Shown here: positions 1 through 11,392 of the stretch, piece after piece
Numbering within the stretch: position 1 is the stretch's first letter
Layout: each line of letters begins with the position of its first letter
Assembly (NCBI GenBank): GCA_905160935.1
Contig: CAJHZI010000495.1
Span: forward strand, 954,501-1,018,500
Source of the DNA: Enchytraeus crypticus
Taxonomy: Eukaryota; Annelida; Clitellata; Enchytraeida; Enchytraeidae
DNA length: 64,000 nt
Reading direction: 5' to 3'
Made by a program: the position numbers and the translations under genes
The notes under the pieces: model-generated
Told to the model about the DNA's origin: nothing
Databases searched by the model: none
Seen by the model: the letters and a program-made list of their open reading frames with translations, nothing else

Positions 1-419
1 ATAAATTTGCTACATTAATTCTAACTGAAAATTATATTAATAACGTGTTTTAAGATATCGAGCTGATAAATGTGGGCATATTTGTCTGCTACTCTGTTGA
101 CTAAAGGATTGATTGATTAACGGATTGATTACTAATTGGTTGATAGATTGATTGACCGATGTATATACGTGTATGTATAATGCATATGTTGACTGAGCTA
201 TGGATTAATTGACTAATCGATGAATAGAGTAATTGATCGATTGATTGATTGACTGATGTATTAATAGGTGGACTGATTTTGACTGAATGTCTGATAGATA
301 AATAGCTTAATTAATTGATTGATTGATTGATTGACTGATGTATTAATAGGTTGACTGATTGATTTTGACTGATAGATAAATATATTGATTAGTTGATTCA
401 TTGATTCATTGATTGGCAG
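1..419. repeat. GATT/GACT-rich intron end
   Basis: This is intron sequence made of degenerate GATTGATT and GACTGATTGATT repeats. A longer unit of roughly 85 bp is repeated around 240-390. It runs into the acceptor of the first exon (GATTGGCAG at 411-419). No coding sequence was seen. Confidence 0.7.
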
Positions 420-3400
420 CTGCTGACAGAGAAGGGCAGCCATGTTAAAGCTCGTCGAGAGCTGGAGCAGCTGACAGCAGAGCAGCAGCAGCTGAGCAAC
501 GAAGTGGAACAGCTGAGGAAGACCTTGACTACGCTGACGGAAGAGCTGGAGACAGAGCGGAGCTCGGAGATGACGAGGAAGCTGGAGAGCGAGAGACTGA
601 GCGGAGAACTGAAGACCGTCACTCTGGATAGGGACAGGCTGATGAGAGAGTCGATTGAGATGGAAGCCAAGGAAGCCACTATGAGAGAACAGATTCAGGT
701 TTGTTCAAAACTTCCTGTTAGAAGTTTCTGTGTAATATCTGTGGAAAATCTATGTAATACTTATGTAATATCTGTGTAATATCTATGTAATACTTTTGTA
801 ATATCTGTGTAATATCTATGTAATACTTATGTAATATCTGTGTAATATCTATGTAATACTTATGTAATATCTGTGTAATATCTATGTAATACTTATGTAA
901 TATCTATGTAATACTTATGTAATATCTATGTAATACTTATGTAATATCTATGTAATACTTATGTAATATCTGTGTAATATCTATGTAATACTTATGTAAT
1001 ATCTTTGTAATATTCAGTTGTAATTTTTGATTCTGACATTTAGTTTGTCTTACGTAGTCATTATTTAGCATCTCTACAAAAGTTGTTAATAGTTCTTCAT
1101 AGATATATTTGTTTAATACATTTTCGTCTGCTGATACATATTTGTTTGAATTGGTAATATTGTACTATTGTGTTTTTTTAAATAAATTTTCATGTAATCC
1201 TTTCTTTTACTCTGTCTTGATTTATTTATTTTATTGTATTTTATTATTGAAGTGGTTTTGAAACCGTAACAGGCGATACTGGATGGTTTTTTTGGATGTT
1301 ATGTTATATGTTTGTGTAATTATAGTTCTATTGAAATTATTATAGTTTTAATTAAATTGTCCTCAAATTCAGGCCACTCTGCCCTCTCCCCCCCCCCCTT
1401 GAGTGCATTGAAATGAACATAGTTCTCTCTCTCTCTCTCTCTCTCTCTCCCTATCGGCAATCTTAAAGCATGATGTCCGGAAATCAGTGGCTTCATCGTG
1501 GCCTAGACACAATGCTGCCACTAACAATGGTGACAATGTTATAATTTATATGACTATAATGGTGACGTTCTAATTACATGTAGCAATTAAACACGGTTTT
1601 GTATGGTTGTTGATGCTTACTTAGAGCTTAGAATGGAGGCACTCAGAGAAAGTAACAGAACTAAAGGCCTCCAGTGATCGCATTCAGCTGATAGAAGAGA
1701 GGCAGAGATTTGATATGAATAATCTCTCTCAGACATTGCAGGTAATCAATCAATCAATCAAACACCGCAGGTAATCAATCAATCAATCAATTAAACACTG
1801 CAGGTAATCAATCAATCAAACACTGCAGGCAATCAATCAATCAAACAAACACTGCAGGTAATCAATCAATAAAACACTGCAGGTAATCAATCAATAAAAC
1901 ACTGCAGGTAATCAATCAATCAAACACTGAAGATAAATAATCAACCCTGTTTTCAGACCTGTGTGTTCTAAATAGCTGACTGCTGTTTGATGATCATCTA
2001 TCGTGATCATCCAGGTACCCTGCTAGAGATCAGGTGGTACAAGTTCTGTGACAGGCCCAGCATTGACTTGTACTTGAGACACAGTTGAGACGGAAAGCTG
2101 ACGCTAAGCTTTTACTTTTTAAATAATAAATGTAAGGTTAACGTGATCAATTACAACTGGACTCGCCCTGACCATCCTAGGACACATTAGTGACTTTTCT
2201 ACTGTTCGAATGTTCCATTCATTTGTCCATAAATATTTTTAAGACAAACTATTGTACGATTAATTTATTGGTTTATAATTCATATATTTTATTTACGATT
2301 GATTGACTGATTGATTGATTGGCTGATTGATTAATTGATTGATTGATTGATTGGCTGATTGATCGATTGACTGATTGATTGATTGATTGATTGATTAGTC
2401 TACAACAACAGAGCTGGTATCACTACGACGTGAGATGTCGTTGATCACTCAGGAGAGGTCTGAGCTCAAGGCACAAATTGTTCGACTCAAGGAGGCTCTT
2501 AGGCTGATCATAGAGCAACAGCAGAAGGTCTGACTGTGGCTCATTTTATTTCTACTGTATTTAAAGGACTGTGGCTTTGCCTCATTTTATTTCTACTTTA
2601 ATTAAAGGACTGTGGCTTTACTTTATTTTATTTCTACTTTATGTAAAGGACTGTGGCTTTACCTTATTTTATTTCTACTTTATTTAAAGGACTGTGGCTT
2701 TGCCTTATTTTATTTCTGCTTTATTTAAAGGACTGTGGCTTTATCTTATTTTATTTCTACTTTATTTAAAGGACTGTGGCTTTACCTCAATTTTATTTCT
2801 ACTTTATTTAAAGGACTGTGGCTTTGCCTAATTTTATTTCTACTTTATTTAAAGGACTGTGGCTTTGCCTCATTTTATTTCTACTTTGCTTAAAGGTCGT
2901 TTTAAAATCCGAGTCTTACACGTTTTTAAAGTAGTTTACGTGGTTGTCTTGTGGTTTAGAGGTATGGACTATTTTTAGTCCTGAAATAGACTAATATATA
3001 AATAAACACTCTTGAATTATATTTCTCTCTCTCTCTCTCTCTCTAATATTCTGCCTATTGTCTGGTTTATGGTACATATTCGTGTTAAGAGTCTGATTTC
3101 TCTCTCCATAGAAACACTCTATTGAGCAACAAGTTAATATATTATACTATACACAACTGTGTATACTATACTATACACAAATTAATGATACTATACACAA
3201 CTGTGTGTAGTATCATTGCTGTGTTGTTATCATTGCTGTACACTGCCTACATAATTATACTGTATGAATGCAGTACACTGTTTATAGTATCATTGCTGTG
3301 TTGACTCTCTATGTACACATTATATGTTTGCTGAGACAGAAGGGAGGGAAGACTGAGATAGTGATTGACTATGAGGAGCTGAATAAACTACTGGCTGACT

Positions 3401-3681
3401 CTGAACCGCCCCCTGTTGAGAGCAGGTACTGCGCGTATACAATAAATAGTGTCTAAAATATAAGATAATATAAATATAAGATAATATAAAAGATCACATC
3501 AAATATAAGATAAACATAATTACCACAAAACATGGCGCACTTACAGCAGTATAATTCCCCTCCCTAATCCGAGGGTCATTGAGGTATTTGTCCTCATCCA
3601 AATCAGACTCCAGTGTCGTCTGCTAGTTATGCCATAATAGACTAATTAATTATAGTACTCTTTGCTAACCTTTTGATTGAT

Positions 3682-3747
<66 letters not shown>

Positions 3748-5409
3748 TCATCTTCTTTTGCCATTGGATCCCAGTTTAACTAGGGTGGGGATTAGAACAT
3801 TTTGTAGCAACTTCTGGAGCCTAGGCGCTTACCAACCTTATGCCCTTTCTGACGTTGGTTTGGATCGTAGTGCTTTGTTGCCTTTTACGACACGTGCAGT
3901 CCACAGTTTTTTTCTTATTTCTGTTGGGTTAAGCATAAAATGATAAATACAGCTGACAAATGTGTAAATATTCCGTAGATACTGCACACTAATAGTACTA
4001 TTAATCAATGAGGTGATTAAATGATCGACTTAGTTTACTGAATGATTGAGTTTAGATATTGATTCACCTTTGACGGATTGAAATATCGATTAATTGATTG
4101 ATTGATTTTTCTTATAATGATTCATTGGTTAATTAATTTTATTAGTTGATTAAGTAATAATTGATTCGCTGACTGACTGACTGGCTGATTGATTCACTGA
4201 TTGATCGACTGCTTGATTAATTGATAGATTGATTCACTGACTGATTAAATGATTCACTGATTGATTGATTGACTGATGGATTGATTTATTCATTCATTTA
4301 TTCATTCATTCATTGATCAAATGATTGATTGATTGACTGATTGATTGATTGATTGATCAGACCGCTAAGTTTCCTGCAGGCCACACTGACAGGGCTGAGA
4401 GGGGAGATCAGTAGTCTACAGCTGCAGGTGAACGAGCACACCTCAGCCGTGCAGAGCTCATCACTGGCCTGGAAGTATGTGCCTCTCTGATCTTTTACTA
4501 GGCCTGCTAACTAGGCCTGTTATCTAACTTGGCCTGTTGTCTCTTTTTGTATCTACTTTTATATATTATTTATATCCATTTATGTCTTTTTGTCATTTCT
4601 GGCATAAAACTAGTTATATATAACTTAATGGGTTTAGCGAGGGAATCTTGTCCAGTGAGCTTGTTGTCCGATATTGTATTGTATCGTATTGTATTGTATT
4701 GCATTGCATTGTATTGTATTGTATTGTTTTGTAGAGAGTTGGCGGCACAGGTTCTAGAGTGTATTGTATGGTATTATACTGTTTTGTATTGTATTGTATT
4801 GTAGAGAGCTGGAGGCACAGGTTCTAGAGTGTATTGTATTGTATTGTAGAGAGCTGGAGGCGCAAATTCTAGTGTGTATTGTATTATATTGTATTGTATT
4901 GTATTGTATTGTAGAGAGCTGGAGGCACAGGTTCTATATTGTATTGTATTGTATCGCATTGTATTGTATTGTATTGTATTGTGGAGAGCTGGAGGCACAG
5001 GTTCTATATTGTATTGTATTGTAGAGAGTTGGAGGCACGGGTTCTATGGTGTATTGTATTGTATTGTGTTGTATTGTATTGTATTATATTGTATTGTATT
5101 GTATTGTATTGTAGAGAATTGGAGGCACAGGTTCTAGATCTACGTGAGGTTTGTCAGAGCTCTGCCGCTGGTCGTGCTGCGGCCTCACAGGCTGACCTTG
5201 ACATTGCCTCTATACTTCAGCAAGCTCCGCCCAGTCTCACTGATCTGACCAATCAGACAACTCAAGATATATTCTCAGCGAATCAAACATCTCGAGACAT
5301 TTCCTCGTCTGTGATACAGGGAGCCGATGGTGCTGAAATTTCTGTGACAACTATCAACGTTTCTGATTCGTCGAAGAAAACGACTGTTACTAAGGCAAAG
5401 GTGTCCTGA
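420..5409 (+). CDS. Coiled-coil protein, C-terminal six exons (5' partial)
   Basis: I read six exons: 420-698, 1625-1741, 2399-2527, 3340-3425, 4361-4474 and 5115-5409 (TGA at 5407). All are bounded by AG and GT, and the phases agree (0, 0, 0, 2, 2). Together they encode about 339 aa. The first three exons are Glu/Gln/Arg/Leu-rich heptad sequence typical of a long coiled coil (for example EQLRKTL and RSELKAQIVRLKEAL). The next exon carries an acidic DYEELNKLL stretch and a PPP. The last exon begins ELEAQVLDLRE and ends in a Ser/Thr/Asn-rich tail without coiled coil, finishing TKAKVS. The 5' part lies left of the window, so length and N-terminal domains are unknown. A cytoskeletal or centrosomal/ciliary rootlet-type protein is possible, but I do not recognise a specific family. 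Exons are much richer in GC than the introns. Most introns end in GATT tracts in place of a pyrimidine tract. Confidence 0.72.
730..1012. repeat. Tandem repeat in intron after first exon
   Basis: Alternating units of TATGTAATATC and TGTGTAATATC/TATGTAATACT are repeated about a dozen times. The array begins some 30 bp after the splice donor at 699. Confidence 0.85.
1732..1932. repeat. Tandem copies of a splice donor junction
   Basis: The real junction at 1741/1742 reads ACATTGCAG|GTAATCAATC. It is followed by about six further copies of CACTGCAG|GTAATCAATC (one CACCGCAG, one with GC instead of GT), spaced 24-34 bp apart. Each copy holds the last 8-9 nt of the exon plus the start of the intron. 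Confidence 0.85.
2524..2896. repeat. 41-bp minisatellite starting at a splice donor
   Basis: About nine copies of a unit of roughly 41 bp (GGACTGTGGCTTTGCC followed by CATTTTATTTCTACTTT and TTTAAA). The array starts at the donor of the third exon (AAG|GTCTGACTGTGG), and later units carry AAAGGACTGTGG in the same register. Confidence 0.85.
3060..3140 (+). repeat. Interspersed repeat, 'GGTACATATTC' family, fragment
   Basis: It contains GGTACATATTCGTGTTAAG, TCTCTCTCCATAG and GAGCAACAAGTTAA. The same arrangement recurs at 9980, 45250, 50490 and 54955, so this is a dispersed element. Confidence 0.55.
3120..3306. repeat. Degenerate tandem repeat (ACTATACACAACTGTGT)
   Basis: Units containing CTATACACAACTGTGT and TATCATTGCTGTGTTG are repeated imperfectly. 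The stretch is intronic, just upstream of the exon at 3340. Confidence 0.6.
3686..3745. repeat. (TA)n microsatellite
   Basis: About 30 uninterrupted TA units. It directly abuts an interspersed repeat copy at 3746, as other TA tracts in the window abut mobile elements. Confidence 0.9.
3746..3935 (+). mobile_element. Dispersed element, 'CAGTTTAACTAGGGT' family
   Basis: It shares CAGTTTAACTAGGGT, CTGGAGCCTAGGCGCT, CCTTTCTGACGTTG and TTACGACACGTGCAGT with copies at 18690-18985 (minus), 43865-44125 (minus), 59690-59885 (plus) and 63895-64000 (plus, cut by the edge). It is probably a non-autonomous retroposon. I see no coding capacity. Confidence 0.7.
4060..4360. repeat. GATT microsatellite ending at a splice acceptor
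   Basis: Degenerate (GATT)n with ATTC interruptions. It finishes GATTGATTGATCAG at 4347-4360, immediately before the exon at 4361. There is no conventional polypyrimidine tract in the last 40 bp of the intron. Confidence 0.8.
4672..5114 (+). repeat. TATTG microsatellite with six decoy copies of an acceptor and exon start
   Basis: (TATTG)n tracts separate copies of TTGTAG|AGAGCTGGAGGCACAG at about 4732, 4801, 4847, 4911, 4981 and 5021. The true exon start is at 5115. Every copy carries the acceptor AG (GTGG in the fifth) plus about 22 nt of exon, up to GGTTCTA. Part of the region stays open in frame with the last exon (from about 4939), so exonised forms could be translated. Confidence 0.9.
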
Positions 5410-6654
5410 TTGATTTAAAAGTTTTGCTCTACAGTGTGGATAATATCAAGTGAAGAATCAGCGTGTTCCAATTTATATAAAGATATAGCTATAGTTATAG
5501 TTAAATTATAGCTGCTCTTTTGTTTTACAAGAAAGCAACATTTTCTATCAGAATTTTTGTATTTATAGCTATATGTTTAAACCATATGTTTGTCTAAGCT
5601 ATTTCAATGTTTGCTTAGTTATGCTTGTGCGTTGGCCGTTCCATAACTGCTTATAATTCATAAGATTATTAATTCCTGTTTAGGAAAAGCAATCAAAAAT
5701 TTCCATATCTCTTAACGGCTCATTACGTTATATTTCCAAATATATGCGTTGTTATATGAACAGTTGTAAGGTAATCGAGTGCTCGTTACCATATCTGAAA
5801 GAATTTATCTATAGGAATATCCATACTGGGTCGGCAATATAAAGATTAGAGCATGGTTGAAAAATGAAATGAGCAAAATGTTCATTGGTCAGAGAGAGTG
5901 TAATCGAATACATAAATTCAAGGAAATTTAGCCAAGCTTTACTGAAAATCGATGAAAAAGAGATTTATAGGGTTTATTTCCTTTTATTGTTGTCGGGTTA
6001 ATATTATCTAGTTTGGAAATGATAGAGTTTATGTGTATGACATTTTGAATAATATTAATTTTTTATTTTACTTGTTTATGTGAGGTTTATTATTCAACGA
6101 TTCTTTGATTGAAAGTATTCTATATTTGAATAAGATGAATTTAGCAACTCTCTCGCAATCTGACTGTTATGTCAGTGATGGTTTGGCTTGAAATTTGAAC
6201 CTATAATAGGAAGCAAAGGCATATAATACTGAACCAATGTACCACTGACTAATGCTGTTTATAGGTTTACGCGAATTAATATAATTACAAACGGAATCCC
6301 ATTTTCTTCGAAGTTATGTTGTTCTATTAATTAAGTAATGTTATGTTGTCCCGTCTGTAGAAGCTACAGACAATGATTAGTAAATTATTATCTTGTAAAA
6401 GGTTATATATATATTTATGCTATTATTTCTATTAATATATTTATTTACTATTATTAAGATTTTTGCCACTTTCTTAGAATTTCTATGTTTCATTTTGTTA
6501 ATTATGGGTTCTAGTACAATGCAATTGTAGAACGTTTCTGGTTATTTTTGCATTGTCACCACAACTTGGTTGTTGTTGAAAAATGAAATGAACAAATGCT
6601 ACTTGGTCAATACTTTTTATATTTTATATGTACTGTATAATATCATAGGGTGTT

Positions 6655-7110
6655 CATTCTACAACTGAGTTGCGAGAGCAGCAGTTGAATCTTGAACTCG
6701 AAACTGCACTCGATTCTGTAACCTCTTGCTTGCTTATAAAGTGTGCAACCAACTTGAACATCCGCCAGAAAGTCTTAGAGTAGTGTGACAATGTAGCTGA
6801 GGGTTTTTGTACTTCAGTAGATAGGCTGAAAATCCACCTGGCTGAATTTAAAATATTACTCTAATCTTTGTTTGTAGAATCTGATAACATTCGTCGACTG
6901 CGTTTTGACTATTGGCCATATATTCTTGTGACCAAGCAAATCTAGTTTTCTCGCTGCATAGTAACTGGACGCGCTAAGATGAATAAGATCGCATAATCTG
7001 GACTTTAATGTTAATAGGATTGATTGAAAGCCTATGAAAGCATCATCGTATGTTTCATCATTATTGATGAAATAATAGGATGATGCTTTCATTGGATGAA
7101 GCCACTGACG
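6655..7110. other. Unassigned intergenic sequence with nested inverted repeat
   Basis: ATGAAAGCATCATC at 7034-7047 is the reverse complement of 7079-7092. A second inverted pair, TTTCATCA/TGATGAAA, lies inside it near 7053-7071. The small minus-strand ORF over this hairpin has no recognisable domain. Confidence 0.45.
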
Positions 7111-8184
7111 TATATTGGATGATGTTGTTTTGAACTGTTGTTATGTTTACTGTGCTGAGGTGACAGACTGTGTACTCTAGCTTAATGGACATAGCTTAAG
7201 CCTCACTATATTTTCTTTAGCTCTGTTCAGAATTTCGATTTGTTTTTGTATCAAAAAATCAATTGTTGTAGTTGATATTGCTGACCCATTTGTTATTTAT
7301 AACTTGAAATTGTTTTGAAAAATCTTCAAACTAGTTCATTTGTCAGTTCTGCCGGTATATGCATAGAAATAATTATGGAAAAATCTTCTCTATGGATCAT
7401 CAGTAATTTCATCTGTATCCCCAGTTTGAATAGATGTACGCAGAAGTATAGCTTTGTTTGGCATGTTGTATGAAATAGATGATCGAATTTGTGTGTAAAA
7501 CTATGATCTCTTTCACTCTGAAAGCTTATAATAGCAAGCTAGAGAAGAGAGATAGTTTTCATTTTTATAGAATTGTTTAATACATACCCCATTGTTATAT
7601 CAGCACAGTTGACATATTAAATATGCAAATATGCGTAACTTTTTATTTCTTAAAGTTATATTAATTGGCATTTTCTTTGTAGTCCCTTCTACGCTTCTAA
7701 AATTGGCTTTGGCTACACAATTCTCTATATTGCTGTAAGTTCTGCTTTTTATCACTATAATTGGTTCATTGTTCTAGAAAAATTGCTTCATAATGTATCG
7801 CTAGTGTGCTGACTTGGAGTTAATTTAATTTTTTGCGAATTTGGATTGACTTTCCAACGTGGCCTGTGTATATATTGCTGGTGGTAATTTACAGTGTTTA
7901 ATTGTATAGTCGTCCTAAAACTCGTTGGACTTGATACTAGCAGTCCTCTTTGCTCTTGTTGTATATAATGTTGTTGTTAACAGCTTTAGTAGTTAGACAG
8001 TAATCTATGCAGTACTGGGTACTTGTGTGACTGTAAATAGCGTTGCTAGTTTCGGGTACGTAATTCTGATATTACAGTTGAATGCATTATGTTAATGGTG
8101 TATAATGGTCTACCTATTCTTTATGCTTTCATTTACAATACACGCCTCACATAAATGTGACATAATCAACTGTGGCTGTGTAAT

Positions 8185-8253
8185 GTCGATTAGCCTGGAA
8201 CTCTCTGCCTCCTGATCTTCGCTCATATTTCCACTTTCTATAGTAGGTTGAAA
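8185..8253 (+). mobile_element. LINE 3' end fragment, left part (split by a SINE)
   Basis: The conceptual translation reads WNSLPPDL, the familiar C-terminal motif of LINE ORF2 proteins. The rest of the same element resumes after the SINE at 8527. Too short and degenerate to be coding. Confidence 0.6.
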
Positions 8254-8526
8254 ACCTACTATAAAAGGTTGGGGAACGCCTCGTGGCGCAGTGGGCAGTG
8301 GATAGAGCGCTCGCCTCCTGCGTGAGAGGTCGCTGGTTCGAGACTGCGTAGCGACGTGGGTTTTTCTTTTCCGAGGGGCGAATAAAAACCCAGTCGTGTA
8401 CACTTGGTGGTGTCAGGCCGATGGATAGCCGACCTTAATATTCCATTTCCTATCTAGACCCCTCCGTGTCGACCCCGAATAGGGATTAACGGCACGCTAA
8501 AAGGAAGTTTTTTATTTTGTATTTTT
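8254..8526 (+). mobile_element. tRNA-derived SINE inserted in a LINE tail
   Basis: The tRNA-like head has an A-box-like TGGCGCAGTGG and a B-box-like GGTTCGAGACT, followed by a tRNA-unrelated body with TCGACCCCGAATAGGGATTA and a T-rich 3' end. The insert is bounded by the same 17 bp, TATAGTAGGTTGAAAAC, at 8237-8253 and 8527-8543, as expected for a target-site duplication. It is the only copy of this family I see here. It is not a functional tRNA gene: no cloverleaf was established and the B-box is followed by unpaired sequence. Confidence 0.8.
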
Positions 8527-8790
8527 ATAGTAGGTTGAAAACACATCTCTTCCCAAAAAAGGATTTATATCATAGATTTTTATCACCAGACCGGCATCGT
8601 CTAGGATCTCCTGCTTTATATCACATAGGCCTAAATTTAAATCATCAATAGACCTTTAATTTAGGTCTATTTTTAAATCCTTTGGGTTAATCTATTAGCA
8701 GTGACGCTTGATGGGGGACGTCCCAACAGCATCCTTGTATTGCATATGGACGTTAAACCTTATTGCTATGATTATTATTATTGGTATTTT
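8527..8790 (+). mobile_element. LINE 3' end fragment, right part
   Basis: It resumes with ACACATCTCTTCCC (translated HLFP-like), then CCAGACCGGCATCG, GATGGGGGACGTCCC, ATCCTTGTAT and GGACGTTAAACCTTATT, ending in an ATT-rich tail. Related tails occur at 15800-16008, 26205-26385 and 56590-56755, and on the minus strand at 25130-25192 and 37780-37842. Confidence 0.65.
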
Positions 8791-8999
8791 TATCTATTCT
8801 GCATTCAACCTGATAAAGGTCCTACATTACAAATATTGCACTCAGTCAACTTTCTAGCTAACCATTGAGCGCACAGTTCAATGCTTAGCTGAAACTGGAA
8901 TATGTGGGATATTTCTACCAGAGTTTGCTTTCGAAAATGGTCAGTACATCTCAAACAGCAATATCGGTTATTAAAATCTCATTACAGTACAGAACCTAT

Positions 9000-9013
9000 G
9001 AGATATATATAGG

Positions 9014-9081
<68 letters not shown>
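9000..9081. repeat. (TA)n microsatellite
   Basis: A nearly pure TA run after ATATATATAGGCC. The overlapping Tyr/Ile ORF is an artefact of the repeat. Confidence 0.9.
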
Positions 9082-9083
<2 letters not shown>

Positions 9084-9159
9084 GGTGAGAAACAGGGAAC
9101 AGGGCAGAGCATAGTATGACATTAATTATGGCGTCTTAATAAAACGTTTAACGCTCGAT

Positions 9160-9280
9160 CTGAAATCAACACAGATTTCAAAAAGCTTATAGATATCAAA
9201 AGGCCTATAGATTTCAATAGGCGTATAGATTTCAAATCTATAGATTTTAAATATATATATTTTAAATCTATAGGCCTTGT
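9160..9280. repeat. Short repeat with ATAGATTTCAAA and its inverse
   Basis: Units around ATAGATTTCAA are repeated four times, then inverted as TTTTAAATCTATAGGCC, giving an AT-rich imperfect palindrome. Confidence 0.55.
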
Positions 9281-9820
9281 TATATACGGCTTAGAATAGT
9301 TCTGACCCGCTGTCATCCCACAGTGCTCTTAATTGGTTTAGTCATTTTCTCATCTTCCCTAGATCTGAAAAATCGTTCTGCCTTTAATAAGTCTCGTATT
9401 ATTGCTTGATACAATCAAGCAGCATTGTCAAGTATTCAAGCGGTGACTAAATAACCACAACTATTTTAAGCCGTGTTTTACTCCGCACGTTCTGTTGTAC
9501 GCAGACATTCCTCAATGAAATAACCAAACAAGTCGTGCTCGAAGCTAGCCAGTGATTTCTGATTTACGTGAAGAGCAGAAGAAGAGTTGAAATGGTCTGG
9601 AGGGAATGCCACTCCACTGCTGGAAAGGAATTTTACGTTATTTTCATCATAATCATCACTCGTTTATTTCAGACAAAGGTCCATAAGACATTTCATGATG
9701 CAATGACAGAAACGAGAAAAAGAAAAAGAATTACGTAGTCTAACATGAAAAGATACAAAAGCTAAACAAAATTAGTGATCAGCTTAGATAGAACCTTGAC
9801 ATGGAGGGAATAAGAGCATT

Positions 9821-9960
9821 ATGTGACCGCGGTAAGGTATTCGACCGCGGATCAGTATGTGCGGGGTTCAAATCCTGGGCTCTCCCGTCACTGACATCGC
9901 TTTCGAGTGAGAAAACTGACGTTAACCTTAGCTGTTTACCAGGACCTTCTTTTTCTTTAG
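9821..9960 (+). mobile_element. tRNA-derived SINE, 'GGGTTCAAATCCTGGGCTC' family
   Basis: The head carries GATCAGTATGTGCGGGGTTC with a B-box-like GGTTCAAATCC. The body has CGTCACTGACATCGCTTTCG and AACTGACGTTAACCTTAGC. Other copies: 10790-10912 (minus), 14053-14190 (plus), 38174-38293 (minus), 54709-54835 (plus) and 62028-62115 (plus). Confidence 0.75.
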
Positions 9961-9979
9961 TGCACTGCCAAGTGGCATG

Positions 9980-10180
9980 TTCAAGGTACATATTCATACT
10001 CAAAGTCTGTTTTCTCGCTCCATAAGAGCACTCCTTAGATCAACAAGTTAATCCCTTCACAAAGTCAATGCCTTATCCATACCTTGTGTAGCCTATAGCT
10101 TGGGAAATGTATGGCTTCTGAGACCAGGGCCTTATAATGCCGTATTTATCAAAGCAACGAGCTCCGTGGCCATGCTTTAA
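9980..10180 (+). mobile_element. Dispersed repeat, 'GGTACATATTCATACTC' family
   Basis: It holds GGTACATATTCATACTCAAA, CTGTTTTCTCGCTCCATA, GATCAACAAGTTAATCC and TATGGCTTCTGAG. It matches copies at 45250-45400, 50485-50720 and 54955-55025, with weaker ones at 3060 and 53860. No coding capacity was seen. Confidence 0.65.
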
Positions 10181-10789
10181 ACGAAGTGAAAGAGTAAGCC
10201 TGAATTAACTTTTGTGACGGTAGCCCGAATGTGTTCAATCATCTTGAATGCATGGCTTCTGAGCATGTCATTAAAACCACCGCATCACTCGTCTGGTTAT
10301 TCGTTTTTCCTGCAATATAATTAACTATGTCTGATTAGACATTAGAGCCGACGAACTTGTGTAAATATTGAGTAACGGTATGGCTCATTACAAACAATGA
10401 GTTAGGTCCACTCGTTGGTAATTTAAAATTAGGGGAAAATACCCTACAGTAGTTTTCAACCTATTCTATACAGTGCAGTGATGAAATGCTTCCCCGTGTT
10501 TCATAGACCGTTGCTAAAATTTCACTAAAAAAGAGTAACTTCAGGACATTAAAGAAATATAAAATATTTTAAACAAATTGCGTGCGGACATTAAGATCTA
10601 ATAATAGTCATGTAGGTGACATTAACCGTTATTGAGGAGGATTTATTTTTTATCCATTGAAGCTGATGTGGAAAGTTAGCTTTGGGAGTAGCCTTTGAAG
10701 TAGCCAAAGAGGTTAAACTTTAAGATTAGCCTTTGAGGTAATCAATGAGGTTATAATGTGAGACTAACATTTAATTTAAAAGCTAAAAA

Positions 10790-10912
10790 AGCTAAGGTTA
10801 ACGTCAGTTTCCTCACTCGAAAGCGATGTCTGTGACCGGCGAGCCCAGGATTTGAACCCGCACCTACTGATCCGCGGTCGAGTATCTTACCGACTTCACC
10901 ATTGGCTCCAGC
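10790..10912 (-). mobile_element. tRNA-derived SINE, minus-strand copy
   Basis: Reverse complement of the SINE at 9821: GTTAACGTCAGTTTCCTCAC, GGATTTGAACCCGCAC, TCCGCGGTCGAGTATCTTAC, GCCACTGGCTCC-like end. Confidence 0.75.
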
Positions 10913-11148
10913 CAATTCAGAATACTGTTGAAATAGGCTAAGACCAATTAAGTTCAGACTACTGCTGAAGTAGGCTAAGCACGAAGTAAAGCATCGTTTG
11001 TGTGCGCAAAGTTCCAAATACTCTATATGGTCGACGCAGTTTCAATTTCCATATTAATAGAAGATTGATGATTTAATCAGTTAACATTCAATTGTAAATG
11101 TTCAAAATGCAATAAGTTAACATAGCAATATTAATACCTCACAGCATT

Positions 11149-11151
<3 letters not shown>

Positions 11152-11196
<45 letters not shown>

Positions 11197-11321
11197 ATTA
11201 TATATTATTATAATATTAATATAATATATTATGTTATATATAATATATATATAATATAATATAATCTATATATAATATACTATTTAATATATATATATAT
11301 ATATATTTATATTATATATAT

Positions 11322-11385
<64 letters not shown>
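11152..11385. repeat. (TA)n and AT-rich low-complexity tract
   Basis: Long TA runs separated by ATATAATAT variants. No other structure was read. Confidence 0.9.

Positions 11386-11392
<7 letters not shown>

Noticed and set aside
3677-3750. Tyr/Ile-repeat ORFs over TA tracts (also 9000, 31240, 31710, 33370, 34350)
   Set aside because: They are translations of (TA)n microsatellites with no coding features.
4529-5024. Overlapping Leu/Tyr/Cys/Ile ORFs
   Set aside because: They arise from (TATTG)n. Only the segment continuing into 5115-5409 belongs to a gene, and only if a decoy acceptor is used.
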